DNA from: an uncultured Clostridia bacterium
GTDB taxonomy: Bacteria; Bacillota; Clostridia; Oscillospirales; Acutalibacteraceae
Direction: 5' to 3'
Assembly: GCA_944380765.1 (NCBI GenBank)
Contig: CALWIO010000005.1
Location: 1 to 64,000 of the forward strand
DNA: 64,000 bases
A program made the position numbers and the translations under genes. Positions 24,612-32,874 of the stretch are shown one piece after another; position 1 is the first letter of the stretch, and every line of letters begins with the position of its first letter. A model generated the notes under the pieces. It had not been told where the DNA came from, searched no databases, and worked only from the letters and a program-made list of their open reading frames with translations.

Positions 24612-26597
24612 ATGGCAAAAAAGGCATCATACGGTAACGAAAGTATTTCTCAGCTCAAAGGCGCCGACAGAGTAAGAAAACGCCCGGCGGTAATATTCGG
24701 CTCGGACGGTATAGAGGGCTGTCAGCACGCCGTTTTTGAAATACTGTCAAACTCAATAGACGAAGCGCGCGAGGGCTACGGCGACAAAATAATTGTCACA
24801 CGCTATCTCGACGGCAGCATTGAGGTGCAGGATTTCGGCAGAGGAATACCCGTTGACTATAACAAAAAAGAGGATTGCTACAACTGGGAGCTTGTTTTCT
24901 GCGAGCTTTACGCCGGCGGAAAATACGATACCAACGACGGCGGAAACTACGAGTATTCTCTGGGCCTTAACGGACTCGGACTTTGCGCCACGCAGTACGC
25001 TTCCGAATATATGGACGCCGAAATTCACACCGGCGGCTATAAATATACCCTGCGCTTTGAGCACGGCGAAATAGCCGGAGAAATGGGCAAGGAGCCTTAC
25101 GGCAAAAAGGATACCGGTTCAAGAATACGCTGGAAACCCGATTTAAAGGTGTTTACCGACATTAACATTCCCCTTGAATATTATCAGGAAACCATTAAAC
25201 GCCAGTCGGTAGTCAACGCGGGCATAAAGTTTGTGCTTAAAAATCAGGTAACCGGCTCGTCTTTTGAAACTTATGAATATATCTATGAAAATGGAATAAC
25301 CGACTATGTAAAAGAGGTCGCCGCCGATACCGAAATGTCGTCGGTGCAGTTCTGGTCAACCGAAAAAACTGGCCGCGACCGTGAGGATATGAAGGATTAC
25401 CGGGTTAAAATTACCGCGGCGCTGTGCTTTTCCAATAAAGTTCAGTTAAAGGAGTATTACCACAATTCCAGCTTCCTCGAACACGGAGGAGCGCCCGAAA
25501 AGGCGTTCAGAAGCGCTTTTGTATCGCAGATAGACAGTTACCTTAAACAAAACGGAAAATACCTTAAAAGCGATTCCAAAATCAATTATCAGGATATTGA
25601 GGACTGCCTTATACTTGTAGTTTCATCGTTTTCTACACAGACCTCCTATGAAAATCAGACCAAAAAAGCGATTACCAATAAGTTTATTCAGGAAGCTATG
25701 ACGGAGTTCTTCCGCAGGCAGCTTGAAATTTATTTTATTGAGAATAAGCTGGACGCCGATAAAATCACAAACCAGATTCTTATAAATATGCGTTCGAGAA
25801 TCAAGGCGGAAAGCACAAGAATAAATATAAAGAAAACCCTGCAATCGGGCAGCGATATGACTTCAAGAGTGGAAAAGTTCGTTGACTGCCGCAGTAAAGA
25901 TGTAAACGAGCGCGAGATATTCATAGTTGAGGGCGATTCGGCTCTCGGCGCGTGCAAGCAGGCGCGCGACTCGCAGTTTCAGGCGATTATTCCCGTAAGG
26001 GGCAAAATTCTCAACTGCCTGAAAAGCGAATACGATAAAATTTTCAAAAGCGATATTATAGTCGATTTGGTAAAAGTGCTCGGCTGCGGAGTAGAGGTAA
26101 ACTCAAAGTCCAACAAGGAAATTTCCCTGTTTAACCTTGATAACCTCAGATGGAACAAGGTCATAATCTGTACCGACGCCGACTATGACGGCTTCCAGAT
26201 AAGAACGCTTATTCTTACCATGATATACAGGCTTATGCCCTCTATTATAAAGGAGGGAAAGGTGTATATCGCCGAATCGCCGCTTTATGAAATCCGTTCT
26301 AAGGACGAAACCTATTTCTGCTATACCGAAAAGGAAAAAACCGATGTGCTCTCTGCTCTCGGCGATTCAAAATATACAATCCAGCGCTCAAAGGGACTCG
26401 GTGAAAATGACGCGGATATGATGTGGCTTACCACAATGAACCCGAAAACCCGCAGGCTTATTAAAATCGAGCCGGACTTTGACCCGCAGGCGGTCGAGGA
26501 TAAATTCGAGCTGTTTTTGGGCAATAACCTGCAAGGCAGAAAAGACTATATTGCCGAAAACGGGTATCAGTATATTGATATGGCGGATATTTCGTAA
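24612..26597 (+). CDS. parE: type IIA DNA topoisomerase subunit B, ParE-like, divergent
   Basis: 661-residue ATPase/toprim subunit. The GHKL ATP site is present (EILSNSIDEARE with Asn47; DFGRGIPV with Asp74), then the transducer domain, the toprim motif VEGDSALG, and TDADYDGFQIRTLI with the metal-binding Asp residues. It differs from standard GyrB/ParE: the usual RPGMYIGS loop reads RPAVIFGSDG, and the usual DNSIDE reads SNSIDE. The length suits both GyrB and ParE of Firmicutes; ParE is preferred because the partner lacks a GyrA box. It begins an operon whose second gene starts 14 bp downstream. Confidence 0.8.
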   Translation: MAKKASYGNESISQLKGADRVRKRPAVIFGSDGIEGCQHAVFEILSNSIDEAREGYGDKIIVTRYLDGSIEVQDFGRGIPVDYNKKEDCYNWELVFCELYAGGKYDTNDGGNYEYSLGLNGLGLCATQYASEYMDAEIHTGGYKYTLRFEHGEIAGEMGKEPYGKKDTGSRIRWKPDLKVFTDINIPLEYYQETIKRQSVVNAGIKFVLKNQVTGSSFETYEYIYENGITDYVKEVAADTEMSSVQFWSTEKTGRDREDMKDYRVKITAALCFSNKVQLKEYYHNSSFLEHGGAPEKAFRSAFVSQIDSYLKQNGKYLKSDSKINYQDIEDCLILVVSSFSTQTSYENQTKKAITNKFIQEAMTEFFRRQLEIYFIENKLDADKITNQILINMRSRIKAESTRINIKKTLQSGSDMTSRVEKFVDCRSKDVNEREIFIVEGDSALGACKQARDSQFQAIIPVRGKILNCLKSEYDKIFKSDIIVDLVKVLGCGVEVNSKSNKEISLFNLDNLRWNKVIICTDADYDGFQIRTLILTMIYRLMPSIIKEGKVYIAESPLYEIRSKDETYFCYTEKEKTDVLSALGDSKYTIQRSKGLGENDADMMWLTTMNPKTRRLIKIEPDFDPQAVEDKFELFLGNNLQGRKDYIAENGYQYIDMADIS

Positions 26598-26611
26598 GGG
26601 GAGGCGTGAAA

Positions 26612-28855
26612 ATGGCAAGAAAAAAGAAAAGAGAAGCCGAAGCCGCTGTCAGCGAGGAGGAGCTTAACGCTCACATACTCGGCGCGGGCGAGGTAGTAAA
26701 TCAGTATATCACCGAAACGCTTGAAGTAAACTATATGCCCTACGCCATGAGCGTAATTATGTCTCGCGCCATACCCGAGATTGACGGCTTTAAGCCCTCG
26801 CACAGAAAACTGCTTTATACCATGTATAAAATGGGGCTTTTAAACGGCGCGAAAATTAAATGTGCTAACATAGTGGGCAGAACCATGCAGCTCAACCCCC
26901 ACGGCGACGCCGCCATATACGAAACGCTTGTGCGTCTCTCGCGCGGAAACGAGAGCCTTCTGCACCCGTATATCGACTCAAAGGGCAACTTCGGAAAAGC
27001 CTATTCAAAGAATATGGTGTTTGCCGCCTCCCGTTATACCGAGGCTAAGCTGGATGCTATTGCAGCGGAGCTTTTCAGGGATATTGACAAGGATACCGTG
27101 GATTTTGTGGATAACTATGACGCCACAATGAAAGAACCCGTGCTTTTCCCCGTAACATTCCCGTCAGTGCTTGTAAACGCCAATTCGGGTATAGCCGTCG
27201 GAATGGCTTCGTCTATCTGTTCCTTTAATTTAAGGGAAGTCTGCGAAACTGCCATCGGGCTTATCAAGGACCCGGATTTTGATGTTTCGCAAACATTGAA
27301 AGCGCCCGATTTCATCGGCGGAGGCAGCATAATTTATGACCGCGCGGCTATCGAGGAAATTTACCGCACGGGGCGCGGCGGCTTTAAGGTAAGGGCAAAA
27401 TGCAGCTATGACAAGGCTAATAACTGTATTGATGTTACCGAAATCCCGCCTACAACTACGGCGGAAGCCATAATTGATAAAATCATTGAAAAGGTAAAGG
27501 CAAATTCCCTGCGCGAAATCAGTGATGTCCGCGACGAAACCGACAAAAAGGGACTTAAAATAACAATCGACTTAAAAAGGGGAACAGACCCCGAAAAGCT
27601 TATTCAGAAGCTTTACAGAATGACTCCCCTTGAAGACACTTTTTCGTGCAATTTCAATGTGCTTATTGCCGGCGTGCCGAGGGTGCTGGGCGTGTCCGAG
27701 CTTCTTCTTGAATGGATAGCGTTCAGAACCGAGTGCGTAAACCGCAGGGTGTATTTTGACCTTACAAAAGCAAAGGAAAAACTTCACCTTTTGCTTGGAC
27801 TTCAAAAAATCCTTCTCGATATTGATAAGGCAATTAAAATAATACGCGGAACCGAACAGGAGCAGGAAGTCGTGCCGAATTTGATGATAGGCTTCGGAAT
27901 TGATAAAACGCAGGCGGAATATGTGGCTGAAATAAAACTGCGCCACTTAAACCGCGAGTATATCCTCAAAAGAACCGCCGATGTGGACGAGCTTAAAAAA
28001 CAGATTGAGGATATGGAGGATATTCTTTCAAGCAAGGCGAGAGTAAAGAAGATAATTGTCGGCGAGCTTCAGGAGGTTGCCGAAAAATACGGTAAAGACC
28101 GCTGTTCGCAGATTATCTATGCCGGCGAGCTTGAACAGGAAGAAGAAACCATAGACGAGGTCGAGGACTATCCCGTTACGCTTTTCTTTACAAAAGAGGG
28201 ATATTTCAAAAAAATCACGCCTTTGTCGCTTCGTATGAGCGGCGAGCAGAAGTTAAAGGAAGACGACGAGATAATTTCAGTCACCGAAACCTCAAACAGT
28301 ACGGAGCTTCTGTTCTTTACCGATAAATGTCAGGTGTATAAATCCAGAGCCGCCGATTTTGACGATACAAAGGCGAGCGTGCTCGGCGACTTTGTGGCTT
28401 CAAAGCTGTCAATGGACGAGGGCGAAAACGCCGTTTCAATGGTGCCTTTAAAGGAGTACAGGGGCTATATGCTGTTTTTCTTTGAAAACGGCAAGGTGGC
28501 AAAGGTGGATATTACAGCCTATGAAACCAAAACAAACCGCAAAAAGCTCATTAAGGCGTATTCCGATAAAAGCCCTCTTGTAAAAGCCGTGTATGTAAGC
28601 GAGGATAAGGAACTGCTTATACATTCCACCGCGGGCAGGTATCTGCTTTTCAATACGGGCGCCGTAGCTTCCAAAACCACAAAGGACAGTCAGGGCGTAA
28701 GCGTGATGACCTTGAAAAAAGGACACCGCGTTGACAGCGTTGAGGAATACGCAGAGGGCCGTTTTGTGAAGCCCGCCAGATACAGAACAAAAAATCTGCC
28801 TGCCGCGGGAGCCGTGCTCAGCGCCGAGGACCAGGGCGAGCAGCTTACACTGTAA
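26612..28855 (+). CDS. parC: type IIA DNA topoisomerase subunit A, ParC-like
   Basis: 747-residue DNA-breakage subunit. The catalytic tyrosine lies in ASRYTEAKLD (Tyr142) and the N-terminal MSRAIPEIDGFKPSHRKLLY block is clear. The C-terminal beta-pinwheel is present but carries no QRRGGKG-type GyrA box, which points to a decatenase (topoisomerase IV-like) role. In the quinolone-contact segment (NPHGDAAIYE) the usual serine is Ala100 while the acidic Glu104 is kept. The ATG at 26612 sits seven bases after GGGAGG; a GTG two codons earlier is less likely. Confidence 0.82.
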   Translation: MARKKKREAEAAVSEEELNAHILGAGEVVNQYITETLEVNYMPYAMSVIMSRAIPEIDGFKPSHRKLLYTMYKMGLLNGAKIKCANIVGRTMQLNPHGDAAIYETLVRLSRGNESLLHPYIDSKGNFGKAYSKNMVFAASRYTEAKLDAIAAELFRDIDKDTVDFVDNYDATMKEPVLFPVTFPSVLVNANSGIAVGMASSICSFNLREVCETAIGLIKDPDFDVSQTLKAPDFIGGGSIIYDRAAIEEIYRTGRGGFKVRAKCSYDKANNCIDVTEIPPTTTAEAIIDKIIEKVKANSLREISDVRDETDKKGLKITIDLKRGTDPEKLIQKLYRMTPLEDTFSCNFNVLIAGVPRVLGVSELLLEWIAFRTECVNRRVYFDLTKAKEKLHLLLGLQKILLDIDKAIKIIRGTEQEQEVVPNLMIGFGIDKTQAEYVAEIKLRHLNREYILKRTADVDELKKQIEDMEDILSSKARVKKIIVGELQEVAEKYGKDRCSQIIYAGELEQEEETIDEVEDYPVTLFFTKEGYFKKITPLSLRMSGEQKLKEDDEIISVTETSNSTELLFFTDKCQVYKSRAADFDDTKASVLGDFVASKLSMDEGENAVSMVPLKEYRGYMLFFFENGKVAKVDITAYETKTNRKKLIKAYSDKSPLVKAVYVSEDKELLIHSTAGRYLLFNTGAVASKTTKDSQGVSVMTLKKGHRVDSVEEYAEGRFVKPARYRTKNLPAAGAVLSAEDQGEQLTL

Positions 28856-28863
28856 ATGAAAAA

Positions 28864-28930
28864 ACCGGCTGCGAAAGCAGCCGGTGCAGACAGTGAATGC
28901 AAACGCAAAAATGTTTTTCTTTCTGTCTGC
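28864..28930 (-). other. hairpin pair in the parC-secG gap
   Basis: ACCGGCTGC-GAAA-GCAGCCGGT (28864-28885) is a perfect stem. On the plus strand no U-run follows, while on the minus strand it is followed by six T, so as a simple terminator it would work only for minus-strand transcripts, and no minus-strand gene is near. Directly beside it GCAGACAG (28886-28893) pairs with CTGTCTGC (28923-28930). Function unknown. Confidence 0.45.
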
Positions 28931-28998
28931 ATAAATAGTGTGCGCGTAACCGCCGTCTCAATTCATTGAAAAAAATGGTACTTTTTCTAAAAAAAGAC

Positions 28999-29027
28999 TT
29001 GCATTTTTTATCGTACTGTGATAGAAT
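28999..29027 (+). promoter_or_regulatory. promoter of secG
   Basis: TTGCAT (28999-29004), a 17-nt spacer and TAGAAT (29022-29027), about 40 nt upstream of the secG start. Confidence 0.6.
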
Positions 29028-29067
29028 AGCAAGGCTGTTAAATATATAAGGTTTGGAGGTACGAGAA

Positions 29068-29322
29068 ATGCCACTGTATCAGATAGCTTTCAGCGTGGTT
29101 CTTATTATATTGGCGCTTGCAATTATCGTTCTTGTTCTTATGCAGGAAAGTAATCAGCAGGGACTTTCGGGGGCAATTTCCGGCGGTTCTTCCGAATCCT
29201 TCTTTGGCAAGAACAAAAGCAGAACCGACGAAGCTAAAAAAGCTTTCGCGACTAAAATTGTTGCCGCCGTGTTCTTCATTCTTGCTCTTGCGGCGTCATT
29301 CGTTATTGTTTTTGTTAAATAA
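29068..29322 (+). CDS. secG: preprotein translocase subunit SecG
   Basis: 84-residue SecG with two membrane helices (about 5-22 and 62-82) joined by the typical loop LMQESNQQGLSGAISGGSSESFFGK. It is the small accessory subunit of the SecYEG channel. The ATG at 29068 has GGAGG seven bases upstream; starting earlier would include the ribosome site. In many Firmicutes rnr and smpB follow secG; here a tRNA gene follows instead. Confidence 0.93.
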   Translation: MPLYQIAFSVVLIILALAIIVLVLMQESNQQGLSGAISGGSSESFFGKNKSRTDEAKKAFATKIVAAVFFILALAASFVIVFVK

Positions 29323-29349
29323 AAACCCCCGGCTTGTCCGGGAAAATAT

Positions 29350-29425
29350 GATCCACTAGCTCAGTCGGCAGAGCACTTGACTTTTAATCAAGGTGTCCGG
29401 AGTTCGAATCTCCGGTGGATCACCA
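29350..29425 (+). tRNA. tRNA-Lys (anticodon TTT)
   Basis: 76-nt cloverleaf with encoded CCA at 29423-29425. The acceptor stem GATCCAC pairs with GTGGATC, and the anticodon loop in TTGACTTTTAATCAA gives TTT. It lies 27 bp behind secG. Confidence 0.97.
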
Positions 29426-29448
29426 GCGGCAGTGCCGCAGACAAATCG

Positions 29449-29479
29449 CGCACCTCACTTGTGGGGTGCGTTTGGTTTT
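29449..29479 (+). terminator. terminator after tRNA-Lys
   Basis: CGCACCTCAC pairs with GTGGGGTGCG, followed by TTTGGTTTT. Confidence 0.75.
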
Positions 29480-29514
29480 ATGCCCGCCTTTAAGTAACAT
29501 CTTTTTCGTACCAC

Positions 29515-29555
29515 ACAAACAAAAACCCGAACGCTTTGCGTTCGGGTTTTTGTTT
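29515..29555. terminator. strong bidirectional-looking terminator
   Basis: CAAAAACCCGAACGC pairs perfectly with GCGTTCGGGTTTTTG around TTT, with A and T runs on the flanks. It is a second stop within 70 bp of the tRNA. Confidence 0.85.
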
Positions 29556-29617
29556 GCCCTTTTCAGCCGTTTCGTTTAATAAAATCAAAAAAGGTTAGAA
29601 TAAAACAGGGTGATATT

Positions 29618-30916
29618 ATGCTTTCTGTCTGGTCAGATAACAGCAATTTTCAAAAAAGAGAACCTTTAAAAGGCGAAAAAAGAACTCAGGTGCTTGTAAT
29701 CGGCGGAGGAGCAGCAGGTATTTTGTGCGCCGAAGAGCTTAAAAGCCGCGGCGCCGACTGTATCCTTGCGGAAGCCGACAGACTGTGCAAAGGAGTTACG
29801 CAGAACACAACGGCAAAAATTACGGCTCAGCACGGCTTTATTTATGACAGTATTATAAAAAAGAAAGGCTGTGAGCAGGCAAAAATGTATTTTGAGGCAA
29901 ACGAAAACGCGGTAAAAAAATACCGGGAGCTTTGCCGAGGTATCGACTGCGATTTTGAAGACGGGGACAACGCGGTATACACGCTTACCGACGCGCGAAA
30001 AGCGGAAAAAGAGCTTGACGCGCTGTTAAGGCTCGGCGCTGACGCCGAGTTTAACTCCTCGCTTCCTATTCCCGTTAAGATACAGGGCGCTGTGCGATTA
30101 AAAAATCAGGCTCAGTTCAACCCTTTGAAATTCTTTTCGGAAATCTCGAAAAATATTGAATGCTATGAGCATACCAAAATCTTTGAAATCAGGCAGAATA
30201 CCGCCTTTTTTGCGGGCGGAAGCATTCATGCGGAGCATATAGTAATCGCCACGCATTTTCCCTTTATCAATAAGTACGGCGGATATTTCGCTAAGCTTTA
30301 TCAGGAGCGCTCCTATGCCGTTTACTTTGAGAACGGGCCAAAACTTGACGGAATGTATATTGACGAGGCGGCAGGGGGCCTGTCTTTCAGAAACTATAAG
30401 GACGGCATAATAGTCGGCGGAGGAGCTCACCGAACGGGAAAGCCGGGAGAGGGCTGGACTGCGGTCAAGAATTTTGCCGCCGAAAAATTACCCGGCTGCC
30501 GTGAGAAATACCGGTGGGCAGCGCAGGACTGTATGAGCCTTGACAAAATACCGTATATCGGCAAATATTCAAAAAGAACAGGTAACCTTTACGCGGTTAC
30601 GGGCTTTAATAAGTGGGGTATGACTTCGTCAATGGCAGCCGCCGGAATTATAAGCGATATGATATTCTCAAAAAATAACGACTACGCCGAAGCGTTTTCT
30701 CCCTCTCGCAGTATCTTCACCTTGCAGCTTGCCGTCAACGCCGCCGAAACCGCCGCGGGACTTATGAGCCTATCAAAAAAGCGCTGCCCGCATCTGGGCT
30801 GCGCTTTAAAATGGAATAACGCCGAGCATAGCTGGGACTGCCCCTGCCACGGGTCCCGCTTCACCGAAACGGGCAAGCTGATAGAAAATCCCGCCACCGA
30901 CGATTTGAAAAACTAA
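29618..30916 (+). CDS. FAD-dependent oxidoreductase fused to a Rieske [2Fe-2S] domain
   Basis: 432-residue protein of the D-amino-acid-oxidase-like FAD fold joined to a C-terminal Rieske domain. The dinucleotide motif VIGGGAAGILCAEE lies near residues 27-40, and the second FAD block GFNKWGMTSSMAAAGI is typical. At the C-terminus CPHLGC and CPCHGS supply the two Cys and two His ligands of a Rieske cluster. B. subtilis YhfW has the same architecture; its substrate is unknown. The iron-sulfur centre suggests electron transfer from the flavin. The ATG follows AGGGTGATATT. It lies alone, convergent with the hydrolase at 30921. Confidence 0.87.
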   Translation: MLSVWSDNSNFQKREPLKGEKRTQVLVIGGGAAGILCAEELKSRGADCILAEADRLCKGVTQNTTAKITAQHGFIYDSIIKKKGCEQAKMYFEANENAVKKYRELCRGIDCDFEDGDNAVYTLTDARKAEKELDALLRLGADAEFNSSLPIPVKIQGAVRLKNQAQFNPLKFFSEISKNIECYEHTKIFEIRQNTAFFAGGSIHAEHIVIATHFPFINKYGGYFAKLYQERSYAVYFENGPKLDGMYIDEAAGGLSFRNYKDGIIVGGGAHRTGKPGEGWTAVKNFAAEKLPGCREKYRWAAQDCMSLDKIPYIGKYSKRTGNLYAVTGFNKWGMTSSMAAAGIISDMIFSKNNDYAEAFSPSRSIFTLQLAVNAAETAAGLMSLSKKRCPHLGCALKWNNAEHSWDCPCHGSRFTETGKLIENPATDDLKN

Positions 30917-30920
30917 GAAT

Positions 30921-31970
30921 TTATACTCCCTGCTCGGTTAAGAAGTCACGCTTCATGGCGCATTCTTCAAGAAAAGAACAGGCAGTGTCCATAACCGTAA
31001 GGTCCTCTTTTGTGATAAGCGAATAGTCAATGGAACGGTATATCTCATAGGCCTGCGGACTGTCGGCGGGCAGAGCGGATATTTTCGCGAAAATATCGTT
31101 AAGATACTGCTCCGCTTCTTTGGCAAGATAAACATTGTGACATTTGCTCTCGTAAAGCACGGTGCGCGAGTTGGGGTTAGAGGCTATTCTGGCTTTCAGG
31201 CCGACCGGACTGTTCTGCAACAAAACGGTCATATCGTTGCCGCCGTGCATTATAAGAGTAGGTATCGAGTTGGAAGCGATAGTGTCGCAGGATTTTAAAA
31301 CTCCGGTTTTTCCGAATTTTATCAGATTAACTATATCGATAAACGGGCTGAAAAATCCCAAGTTAATTTTTGTCTTTGCGTAAGCCGTGTCTTTAATAAG
31401 AGCGTTGACCGAGTCAAAGGGCGAAAAGGCGAGAATGCCCTTAATGTCGCTGTCGCCGCAAAGGTAGGCGGCGTTGCATACGCAGTAGCCGCCCCAGGAA
31501 TGACCGGCAAGCAGCAGCGGCAGTTCGTTTATGTCGCTTCTTGATTTCGCGAAGTCAACGGCGTGCTTCAAGTCTATTATACCCTGCGCGAAACCGTAGA
31601 GCTTTTTGCCCTCGGAAGAGCAGGTGCCCGTGTTGTCGTATGCCAGAACGGCAAAGCCCTTCTGAGCGAAATAGTTTATTTCCGTAGTGTAGCTTAAATG
31701 ACCGGCGCCCATTCCGTGAGAAAAAATTATAAGTCCCTTGTATCTGTCGGTTTTGGCTCCGGTGTATATAAACCCGTTGAGCGTCTGACCCCGGTTGGAT
31801 TTAAAGCTTACTGGCAGAGCGTTCAGATTGTCAAAATTCTTGGCTTTAAGGTATTTTAAATTCTCGTTTCCCTCGCACCTTTTGCCGAATCCGGCGCTTC
31901 TGAGAATAAGCGCGGCGGCAATCAGCAGAAGAGCAATAACAAGTATCACAGCCAAAATAATAATCAGCAA
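30921..31970 (-). CDS. membrane-anchored alpha/beta hydrolase
   Basis: 349-residue protein with one N-terminal membrane helix (residues about 2-24) and an alpha/beta hydrolase domain. The oxyanion region is FSHGMGAG, the nucleophile elbow is GHSWGG, and a late Asp (GGNDMTV) and His (KCHNV) complete a plausible triad. The substrate is unknown; it resembles lysophospholipase/esterase-like proteins. The start is TTG at 31970, ten bases after AAAGGAG; the nearby ATG is in another frame. Convergent with the Rieske flavoprotein, with only four bases between stops. Confidence 0.75.
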   Translation of the reverse strand: MLIIILAVILVIALLLIAAALILRSAGFGKRCEGNENLKYLKAKNFDNLNALPVSFKSNRGQTLNGFIYTGAKTDRYKGLIIFSHGMGAGHLSYTTEINYFAQKGFAVLAYDNTGTCSSEGKKLYGFAQGIIDLKHAVDFAKSRSDINELPLLLAGHSWGGYCVCNAAYLCGDSDIKGILAFSPFDSVNALIKDTAYAKTKINLGFFSPFIDIVNLIKFGKTGVLKSCDTIASNSIPTLIMHGGNDMTVLLQNSPVGLKARIASNPNSRTVLYESKCHNVYLAKEAEQYLNDIFAKISALPADSPQAYEIYRSIDYSLITKEDLTVMDTACSFLEECAMKRDFLTEQGV

Positions 31971-32090
31971 ACAGAATCATCTCCTTTAAAAAAGAGCGCG
32001 GATTAAATTTGTAAATATTTTTATCATTTATAAGTATTATATCATAAAATCACGGATTTTGCCATACCCTATATATTTTTAAAAAGCGTA

Positions 32091-32119
32091 TTGTTTTAGA
32101 ACCGCTTTTGTTGTATAAT
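32091..32119 (+). promoter_or_regulatory. promoter of the XRE regulator
   Basis: TTGTTT (32091-32096), a 17-nt spacer and TATAAT (32114-32119), 32 nt before the start codon. Confidence 0.6.
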
Positions 32120-32150
32120 TGTTGCAGATTAAGTGGAAAAGGGTGTTGAA

Positions 32151-32510
32151 ATGGCTTTTCGTCAGCTTAAATTGATACGGAAACAGAATAAGCTGACTCA
32201 GCAGCAGCTTGCCGATGTGCTTCATATAAGCCGCTCAGCTTATTGCAGCTATGAAACGGGCAGAAGAACGCCGGATGTTGAAACGCTCGTAAAGCTCAGC
32301 GAGTTTTACAATATCCCCGTCGGGACTATCGTAGGCTCGTCTGAGCCTCTGAGCCTTTTTGACAGTCAGGATTACGAAAACGACGAGGATCCCCGCTACC
32401 TTTCACAGCTTACCAAGGAGGAAGCGCATCTCATAGTCAGCTTTCGTACCGCGAGCGCCGAGGCAAAAAGTGAAATCAGCGCTTTCATAAAAGAAAAATC
32501 TGGAAAATAA
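32151..32510 (+). CDS. XRE-family helix-turn-helix regulator
   Basis: 119-residue protein. The first about 60 residues are a Cro/C1-type helix-turn-helix (NKLTQQQLADVLHISRSAYCSYETG, split over helices 2 and 3), followed by a short helical tail that may dimerise. The start is the ATG at 32151 behind AAGGGTG; the upstream in-frame GTG has no ribosome site. It is a single gene with its own promoter and terminator. Its target is not evident; it could act on itself or on the neighbouring hydrolase or feo genes. Confidence 0.85.
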   Translation: MAFRQLKLIRKQNKLTQQQLADVLHISRSAYCSYETGRRTPDVETLVKLSEFYNIPVGTIVGSSEPLSLFDSQDYENDEDPRYLSQLTKEEAHLIVSFRTASAEAKSEISAFIKEKSGK

Positions 32511-32518
32511 GCTTCTTC

Positions 32519-32548
32519 TCTCCGCAGTAAAACGCGGGGATTTTTTTT
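32519..32548 (+). terminator. terminator after the XRE gene
   Basis: TCTCCGC pairs with GCGGGGA (one G-U) around AGTAAAAC, followed by eight T. Confidence 0.85.
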
Positions 32549-32599
32549 GACTGTAACAGCATATTTATATATTGCCGCTGTTGACTGTTAAAGGCATAT
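32548..32599 (+). promoter_or_regulatory. direct repeats upstream of feoAB
   Basis: TGACTGTAACAG (32548-32559) recurs as TGACTGTTAAAG (32582-32593), each followed closely by ATAT. They start 34 nt apart, close to three helical turns, and the second copy overlaps the -35 box. AACAGC/GCTGTT (32555-32560/32577-32582) also form an inverted repeat. A metal-dependent repressor site is an inference. Confidence 0.4.
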
Positions 32600-32610
32600 C
32601 GTGATAGAAT
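32581..32610 (+). promoter_or_regulatory. promoter of feoA-feoB
   Basis: TTGACT (32581-32586), an 18-nt spacer and TAGAAT (32605-32610), 31 nt before the feoA start. Confidence 0.65.
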
Positions 32611-32640
32611 ATTATAATAAAGTTTAAAGGTATGATGTGT

Positions 32641-32874
32641 ATGATAAAAACCGTTGATAAACTCGCCCCAGGTGAAAAGGGAGTTGTAAAAGCGCTCGGC
32701 AGCTTCGGTGCGGTCAGGCGCCATATAATTGATATGGGCATAACTCCGGGCGCGGTTATTATAATGCGCAAAACGGCGCCTATGGGCGACCCTATTGAGA
32801 TAAATGTACGCGGTTATGAGCTTTCAATCAGAAAAAGCGAGGCGCAGGCTATCAGCGTGGAGGTTTCAAAATGA
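32641..32874 (+). CDS. feoA: ferrous iron transport protein FeoA
   Basis: 77-residue SH3-like FeoA protein, a small cytoplasmic partner of FeoB. The family pattern LAPGEKGVVKALG, RHIIDMGITPGAVI and EINVRGYELSIRKSEA is clear. The ATG at 32641 is preferred because AAAGG lies ten bases upstream; ATGs at 32632 and 32635 are too close to it. Its stop overlaps the feoB start (ATGA), implying coupled translation. Confidence 0.93.
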   Translation: MIKTVDKLAPGEKGVVKALGSFGAVRRHIIDMGITPGAVIIMRKTAPMGDPIEINVRGYELSIRKSEAQAISVEVSK

